Made by a program: the position numbers and the translations under genes
Notes under the pieces: generated by a model
The model's input: only the letters and a program-made list of their open reading frames with translations
Database searches by the model: none
Told to the model about the DNA's origin: nothing
Shown here: piece by piece, positions 58,601 to 64,000 of the stretch
How the letters are laid out: every line of letters begins with the position of its first letter
How positions within the stretch are numbered: the stretch's first letter is position 1
NCBI GenBank assembly: GCA_008009225.1
Contig: CM017762.1
Coordinates: forward strand, 37,170,473 to 37,234,472
Source of the DNA: Acer yangbiense
Taxonomy: Eukaryota > Streptophyta > Magnoliopsida > Sapindales > Sapindaceae
Length of the DNA: 64,000 nucleotides
Reading direction: 5' to 3'

Positions 58601-58842
58601 GATCCATCACCAAAAGTGACATTTCCACCTTCCTCCATAACAAGAGTCTCGAAGAAACTCTTGTTTCCCGTCATGTGCCTAGAGCACCCACTATCCAAGT
58701 ACCAAAAATTAGAAGAATTTGCCTTCAAGGCTATTTGTGCAACATGGCAAACATTTTCATTCTTTCTAATCCACTTAGCAACAATTTTAGCTTTCCTAGT
58801 GGTCTTTGGTACATGTGCTCTACTATTTCTAGGATCATGCAA
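55642..58842 (-). CDS. pol: pol polyprotein of copia element 3, open throughout
   Basis: One open frame of 1066 codons encodes the enzymes of retrotransposition. Approximate positions: protease with DSG at residues 50-52; GAG-pre-integrase zinc region with HERLGHMNF-like sequence and CGPCQQGK at ~180-250; integrase core with HMDLMGPM, RSDHGREFE and VVERKNR at ~260-370; reverse transcriptase with catalytic YVDD at 753-756; RNase H with STAEAEYIAAG near 955 to the end. The first Met is not a true start: the frame continues from gag in intact relatives and is cut off by a one-base deletion near 58850. A 4-residue duplication (PDGQPDGQ) near residue 145 is the only oddity; it lies between protease and integrase. 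Confidence 0.95.
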   Translation of the reverse strand: MHDPRNSRAHVPKTTRKAKIVAKWIRKNENVCHVAQIALKANSSNFWYLDSGCSRHMTGNKSFFETLVMEEGGNVTFGDGSKRNVKGKGTISVPGLPSLSNALFVDGLKANLISISHLSDEGYSVLFSKDFCSILKPDGQPDGQTLLKGMRSSDNCYCLEASIVSNHVSMDEQIELWNERLGHMNFRDLRTLGKFKCVRGLPKLGKKANGVCGPCQQGKQTKSMHKKGKYLTTKEPLELFHMDLMGPMQTESLGGKRYIFVCVDDFSRFTWTYFLREKSETFDKFKMLCNKLQNEMNSNIKSIKRIRSDHGREFENATFETFCNGLGISHEFSAPGTPQQNGVVERKNRVLQEMARVMLLSNNVPRNLWAEAVNTACYIGNRVFLRPGTRNTSYELWKGKRPNVSYFHTFGSKCYILNDRDQLGKFDAKSDEGIFIGYALNSRAYRVFNLKTLSVMESSNVVFDDTRLKSNDHEEEVIFSVGSPLEKVVVSPNVGTSNVNNDDTQPIARVPLLDSKEPAPWVRKLHDKEDIIGEVNEGVRTRRQLANLISYTCYTSQIEPKKVEEALHDEFWVLAMQEELNQFERNEVWTLVPRPKTTNVIGTKWIFRNKSDEDGNIVRNKARLVAQGYSQIEGIDFEETFAPVARLESIRLLLSISCVHKFKLHQMDVKSAFLNGFLQEEVFVEQPKGFVDAHHPNHVYRLKKALYGLKQAPRAWYERLTQFLVDNNYTRGSVDKTLFIKRDNDELFIAQIYVDDIVFGSTNNTKVQQFVDVMSHEFEMSLVGELNYFLGLQIRQLDNGIFITQAKYAKNLVKKFGLEKAKHCDTPMSTTLKLSKDASGKSVDQTLYRGMIGSLLYLTASRPDISFSVGVCARYQSDPKESHLSSVKRVIRFMNGTSNYGIWYSFDTNPSLVGYSDADWVGNCDDRKSTSGGCFFLGNNLVSWFCKKQNSISLSTAEAEYIAAGSGCTQLIWMKQMLVDYGFNQGTLTLFCDNMSAINISKNPVQHSRTKHIDIRHHFIRELVENKCIVLEHVGTNDQLADLFTKPLDATRFKTLSRSIGVCLVE

Positions 58843-60843
58843 ATCAATATTTCATTCCTAGAAACATGCATCTTGGCTCTATTCTTTCTCTTTTCAATCA
58901 TGCTTTGTTTTCTACACATTTTAATATATTGAAAGCAATTTGGTCTAATATGACCATCACAACCACAAAAGTGACAAATAGGGATGAAATAAGAAATCAT
59001 ACCTTGCCTTTGTGCACGTATGGGAGCTTGTCCATGTCTTTGTGGATAAGTGGGTTCAATACATCTTCGTTGTTGAACCGGTCTAGGTTGCTTCCAAGCT
59101 TGAGGTTGCATGATTGGTCTCTTTCCTTTGTGAGCCAATTTTGGAGGAGTGTTGGCTTGAGGGACCCTAGGGGGTTGAGCTTGAGATTTCCTTCTTGGCC
59201 CCATTTTCACTTGAGCATTAGAACATTGTCCTACTTCTAACTTCTTCCTAGGAGTTTGCACAAATGAAGTTTCTTCGTTCTTCAAGCTCTTGACAAACAC
59301 GGTCTTGTTAGAGGTTGAGATTTTCTTGCCATCATCATACCCAAGACCTCTCTTGTCACTTGGACTCTTTCCAACACCAAGTAAATGATCAAGCTTCTTG
59401 GTGCTAGAATCTATCCTAGCCAAGAACCCTTTAACTTCTACAAGTTCCCTCTTCAAGCCTTCTTCACTTCTCTTGGATAAGTCTAACTCCTCAATTAACT
59501 TATCCTCTCTCCTCTTCAATCTTTCCACTTGTTCACTTAAGTGGTCATTGTGAGCCGAAAGTTCAAGGTTTTCTTCTCTCAACCTCTCAATCTTTCTTGT
59601 GCTTTTAAGTGCTAAATCATTGAACTCGGCATGGTATTTAGCAAGCACCTTTTGCTCCACAAATTTCTTTTTGGAACTAGAAGAGGAGTCATTTTCTATT
59701 TCACTTGAGTCATTTTCCTCTTGACTCACTTCCTCTTTCTCACTACCACTTTTGCTCTTATGTGAGGAGGCAAAAGCTAAGAGGTTAGCCATGAGCTCTT
59801 CTTCACTTGAAGACTCATCTTCCTCATTGGAGTCATCACTACTCCCACTCCAAGTGGCGGCCATCACTTTGCTCTTCTTCTTTTCATTGTGATTAGCACA
59901 TTCGGGGGCAAAGTGACCAATCCCACCACATTCAAAGCATCGGACACCTTTCCTTTCGGTCCTCTCTTGTCTAGGCTCAAACTTCTTGAAGGAACTCTTT
60001 TTCTTCAAATCTTGTCCTCTTGACCCAAATCCCTTCTTCTTCTTGAACCCCATAACCTTGTTGAACCTTTTCACAAATAAGGCAAGGTCTTCATCCGATT
60101 CATGCTTTGCCTCCTTTGCATCCTTAGATGCTTTCAAAGCTATTCCTTTAGACTTCTTAGGAGGAGTAGTGGTGCTAGGAGCCTTCCTAGACTCATATGC
60201 AAGGAGACGCCCAATCACCTCACTTGGCTTCATATCCATGTAGCCACTATTTTCTTCTATGGACCGTCACCTTGGATTCAAACCTATCGGGGAGAGATCT
60301 CATAATTTTTTGCTTGACTCTCCTATCCGAATACGGGTCTCCGAGTTGATGGCTTTGATTTACAATATCCATCAATTTGATTTCGAAGTCATTGAAGCAT
60401 TCATCCTCTCCCATCCTAAGTAGCTCAAACTGAGTTTGGAGGACTTGAAGCTTGGACTCCTTCACCACCTCGGTTCCCTCATGTGCAACTAGAAGGATGT
60501 CCCATGCCACTTTGGCAATCTGAGTATTCTGAATAAGCTTGTACTGATTCTCATCCATAGCACACATAATGGCATGCATAGCCTTCCTATTCCACTTAGA
60601 AGCCTCAAACTCTTGCGCGTTCCATTGCGCCTTAGGCTTCAAAACATCTTGTCCTCCACCCTTGGGAGTCATCATAGGGAGATCATATCCGTCTTCCACC
60701 GCCATCCATGCACGGTCATGAATTTGGCATATGTAGGATTCCATCTTCCCTTTCCATTGGGAATAGTTCAATCCGGTAAGAAGTGGAGGCCTTGTGCTAG
60801 AAGCTCCTTCGTGGCCACCACCATTTCCACCGTTTCCACTCAT
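58843..60843 (-). pseudogene. gag: gag of copia element 3 (two frameshifts)
   Basis: It starts MSGNGGNGGGHEG at 60843; ATGs slightly upstream in frame (60873) are less likely because the gag at 14647 starts at this same site. Open frames are 60247-60843 and, after a one-base insertion near 60258 (KVTALEEN context altered), 58731-60239. A one-base deletion near 58850 separates gag from pol, which relatives read as one polyprotein. Both zinc knuckles are intact: CFECGGIGHFAPEC and CHFCGCDGHIRPNC. A Ser/Glu-rich acidic stretch and a Leu/Lys/Glu-rich probable coiled coil lie between them. Confidence 0.92.
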
Positions 60844-60953
60844 AGTGTTTATGAATGAATGAAATGAATGCAAATGTATGAATGATCAAAAATCACACAA
60901 AATGCAAAACACACCAAAATAAGCAAGGATCACCTATGTATGTCTAGGAACCC

Positions 60954-60966
60954 GCTCTGATACCAA
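60954..60966 (-). other. Primer binding site (initiator tRNA-Met) of element 3
   Basis: The minus strand reads TTGGTATCAGAGC one base after the LTR end, identical to the site at 14761-14773. Confidence 0.92.
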
Positions 60967-60967
60967 T

Positions 60968-62599
60968 TGAAACAAATTATAGCACGGTGTGTATAAAGCT
61001 ATCTAGATGGGGGTGAATAGATTTTACGCTTTTTACCCAATTTTTCGTGTTAGTCAAAATTACGAAAATGCCCTCAAGATAATATAAACAAGCAAGTGTA
61101 ATATGGTGCGGAAATTAAAACAACACTTGGTTTTTACGTGGAAACCCTCACGGGAAAAACCACGGGCTATGTAAGTAAGCCACACTCGAACCTCGAATCC
61201 ACTAAATGTGCAAACGATTACAACCTAATCCCGGAATTAATCACACACCTACCTAATCCCGGTATGAGTGAACCTAGTCCAATTTGCTTGCGTTCTAAGC
61301 AACCTAATCCCGGATGCTACACACAAGACTTACTTTCACTATGAAGAGAATACAACCCTAAGTGAATATATGTAAATATCCAAAATGCAACATAGAGCAA
61401 GGGAAACCCTATATGCTTATCTAAGATGATTAATATGCAATTAAGAACAATCCTAGATATCAAAACTAAATGACATGTCAATTAGTTTAGCTAATCAATA
61501 TTAAGCACAAAACCTAATATGCTAGCACAATACAACTTCTCAAACATACATCATACTCATCTCAATATTGTATCCAAAGCATACAAAATAATCAACAAGT
61601 AATTAATTGAGATTGCTAGATAAGAGAAACACAAAACATGTAAGATATTAGTGAAAAACTTACCAAGCAAAGTATGATGAAGATTCCATGCAAGATGACA
61701 TCTAGATGATCCAAGATGATGCTAGATGATGATTGATGATCATGAAAAAGTGTTTGAGTGATTAAAATTGAGTTCTTTGTGTATTTTTCTTCTCTTGAAA
61801 AATATCCTAAGTATAGAATATGAATATGAACTCTCTTGGCTGACCTAAAGTCAAAGTGTTATATATATAGGGGCCATAAGTGAAGTGTGGTCGTTTTGAA
61901 AAACGCACCAAAAATTGCTCTGTGCGCTGGTGGCCTTGCGCTGGACGACAGGCGCAAGACCAGCGCACATGCACATTTTTGCATTGGCGCTGGACGACAT
62001 GCTCTCACACAGGCGCCAGACCAGCGGAGCCACACTGGGCGATCAGCGCTGGTGACCTTGCGCTGGTGTAGACCAGCGCACAACCGGCGACAGAGAACTG
62101 GACGATCTGCGCTGGTGGGCTGCGCTAGTGTGGACCAGCGCACGACCAGCGGCACGCCAGTGGGCGTTTTGCGCCGGTGAGCGGCGCTGGACGTCAGGCG
62201 CAGGTGGACCAGCGCACAGCCCACAACTTTGAACCCCACAAGCAATCATGCAAGGGGAACAAAGGTAAACTAAGATGCATCCTAAAAGCCTAAATGCTAT
62301 GATGTTATAAACACAAGATGCAATCATTTTACCAAGCAAGAAGAGATGTAAATAGGCATTGATGCACAACAAAAAGAAACACAACATACAAAGATTAAAC
62401 ATATGCATGAGTTGTGAGTGTGTGCAACTATCTCTTCAAGACAAGTAAGCACTTAGAGTATTACCTTTGGTGCTTGTCAATTATGAGGTCTTCAAAGGGC
62501 CTAAGCAATAACAACAACATCTAAACTACCCTTACAAAGAATCCCCACATATGGTTTGATCACGAAATAAGCCAATTAAAAACAACGGGAATCCTTACA
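60968..62599 (-). repeat. 5' LTR of copia element 3
   Basis: 1632 bases, nearly identical to 52711-54364. The G block is short here (TAGATGGGGGTGAATAG). Most differences between the two LTRs fall in the GC-rich cassette at 61915-62225. A reversed TATATATA box lies at about 61860-61869. Confidence 0.93.
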
Positions 62600-62604
62600 C
62601 AACT
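62600..62604. repeat. Target site duplication CAACT, right
   Basis: It matches 52706-52710 and is followed by CATGCTTTTCAATTTTTAAG, the continuation of element 4 (compare 12053). Confidence 0.93.
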
Positions 62605-63815
62605 CATGCTTTTCAATTTTTAAGCATGTCATTAAGAATCATCATGTCATGAAGATAACTATAGGTCATTCATATCATACTTCTTATGTAAATCTCCTAG
62701 TCCAAAAATGTATGTTTGAACATAAATATGACATGGATTATAGACAAGCATGGTTCACACTTATTGAATTGAAAACATATATACATATGTGCAACCAAGC
62801 TTACTCAAGCAATCAACAAAGAAGCATAAGATTTTTCAAATATTTACATGCAACAAGAATGCAATAGCTCTCTTTGCTTGAGTTCCCCATGTGGGGTCAA
62901 TATCATCCTTCATCAATGAAGGTCATGAGGTCCTATGGACCTCCTAAGTCCATTTGACTTGGTTGAACCTATTTGAGACTTGTTAGTCTCATAGCAAGCG
63001 GGTTCATTTTTCCTTATCCACATATATATGACATTTTTCTTCATAGTGGACAATGGTTCAAGAGTACTAGAAATAATATGATCATGAACATGAATATTTT
63101 CCTTCCTATTAGCATGCATTCTAGCTCTTGTCATTCTCTTTTCAATCATGCTTTTGATTCTACATAATTTAATGAAATGAAAGTAATTTGGTCTAATGTG
63201 ACCATCAATACCACAAAAGTGACATGTAGGGATAAATTTAGAATTTATACCATGTACTTGTGCATGCATAGGAGCCTTCCCATGACTTTGTGGTTGAGCG
63301 GGTTCAAATCTTCTTTGTTGTTCAACCGGTCTAGCTTGCTTCCTTGATCCATTTTGCATGATTGGCCTCTTCCCTTGATGAATTTGATCGTGAGGGAAGT
63401 TAGGTTGAGGAACGTTAACTTGGGAGACTCTAATGCGTTGAGCTTGAGGTTGTCTCCTTGGGGCTTCCTTCACTTGAGCACTTTTAGAACATTGTCCTAG
63501 ATCGATTTTCTTCCTAGGTGTGTGCACCGGTGAGGCTTCATTTTTGCCCAAACTCTTGACAAAGATGGTCTTGGTTGGAGTGGAGATCTCCTTGCAATCT
63601 TCATACCCAATACCTTTCTTGTCACAAGGGTTCTTTCCAACACCAATTATGTGGTTAAGTTTTTGGTGCTTGAGGTCATTCGAGTCAATGACTCTTTAGC
63701 TTCATCAAGCTCCCTCTTTAACCCTTCTTCATTCCTCTTAGACATAGCTAGCTCATCCCTTAGCTTGTCTTCAATCATCTTGGATGCCTCCACTTGTTTA
63801 CTTAAGTGGTCATTG
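62605..63815 (-). mobile_element. Gag-only element 4, proximal part
   Basis: It continues from 52710 after removal of element 3. It shows the same gag-to-3'-region junction as element 2, with no protease to RNase H. It is interrupted at 63816 by a family A LTR; the 5-bp flank there is CATTG. The rest of gag and the 5' LTR lie outside the window. Confidence 0.85.
62913..63815 (-). pseudogene. gag: gag C-terminal part of gag-only element 4 (broken)
   Basis: The open frame 62913-63551 (212 codons) matches the C-terminal third of the gag at 12377-14647. The second zinc knuckle reads CHFCGIDGHIRPNY: its last metal-binding Cys is Tyr. A one-base loss near 63660 shifts the upstream part, which encodes the coiled-coil region up to the family A LTR. 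The ending GLRRSIGPHDLH differs by small changes from element 2. Confidence 0.88.
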
Positions 63816-64000
63816 TGTAGGGAAAAATACGGTCACGTAGCAGAAGCGAGACTAAAATCGAGTTTAGTATAGTTTAAAATTTTTCCTTAATTTGAACCTT
63901 AACCCTTTAATTAATTAACATATAATACTAAAGATATCATACCTTTGTCGTGTGATCCGATTGAAATTGCGTTGATGGTAATCCGCAAGATCTTCCAATC
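63816..64000 (-). mobile_element. Family A LTR, cut by window end
   Basis: TGTAGGGAAAAATACGGTCA is the reverse complement of the 3' end of the LTR at 47303-49568, and similarity continues to the window edge. It entered the gag of element 4. Solo or full-length state is unknown. Confidence 0.88.

Larger units (their letters stand above)
52711..62599 (-). mobile_element. Full-length SIRE/Maximus-like copia element 3 (9.9 kb)
   Basis: It is complete, with two LTRs (60968-62599 and 52711-54364), a tRNA-Met primer site, gag, pol in protease-integrase-RT-RNase H order, a 3' noncoding region and a polypurine tract, flanked by CAACT duplications. By eye the LTRs differ at about 16 substitutions in ~1.63 kb plus G-run length, i.e. 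about 1%. At the commonly used grass rate of 1.3e-8 per site per year this means roughly 0.4 million years, an estimate only. Two frameshifts in gag make the present copy probably non-autonomous. Confidence 0.96.

Noticed and set aside
63816..64000. Reading the right window end as a new gene
   Set aside because: It is the reverse complement of the family A LTR end at 49568.

Overview
The window is plant nuclear DNA, most likely from a eudicot. It holds one intact-looking plant carotenoid gene with plant-type GT-AG introns, pseudogenes of two plant gene families, and a dense set of nested plant LTR retrotransposons and small DNA transposons. No organelle, bacterial or viral genes were seen. 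The species cannot be named from sequence alone.

Layout. Positions 1-16546 are retrotransposon DNA. A ~2.2 kb LTR on the minus strand is cut by the window start and sits in the gag of a decayed SIRE/Maximus-like Ty1/copia element (2240-10275, plus). After it come a palindromic LTR rearrangement (10282-11056) and a minus-strand gag-only relative that has lost all of pol (11057-16421). Positions 16605-25888 look like one DNA transposon with similar inverted ends and an 8-bp target duplication matching at 7 positions. It encloses a broken, intron-containing Mpv17/PMP22-family pseudogene and a 3.1 kb minisatellite of 20-21 bp monomers organised in ~98 bp higher-order units. Positions 25897-33297 are the genic island: a MITE with a hAT-type element inside it, a complete six-exon phytoene synthase gene (28929-32486, plus), and a convergent phi-class glutathione S-transferase pseudogene.

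Positions 35218-50063 are a second nest made almost wholly of LTRs without coding internal regions: several copies of a 2.1-2.8 kb LTR family (called B here), a ~1.76 kb Angela/Tork-like solo LTR split by one B copy, a gypsy-like LTR, and a 2.27 kb solo LTR (family A) inside a SIRE-like LTR. Positions 50064-63815 are a second gag-only SIRE-like element on the minus strand. It is split by a nearly complete 9.9 kb autonomous SIRE-like element (52711-62599, TSD CAACT) whose LTRs differ by only about 1%. A third family A LTR enters at 63816 and runs off the window.

How the parts relate. The autonomous elements and the gag-only elements share LTR ends, tRNA-Met primer site and polypurine tract. 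The gag-only copies could therefore have used enzymes from the autonomous ones, and both visible gag-only copies have the same pol-removing junction. The only cellular gene that looks functional is phytoene synthase, which commits geranylgeranyl diphosphate to carotenoids in plastids.
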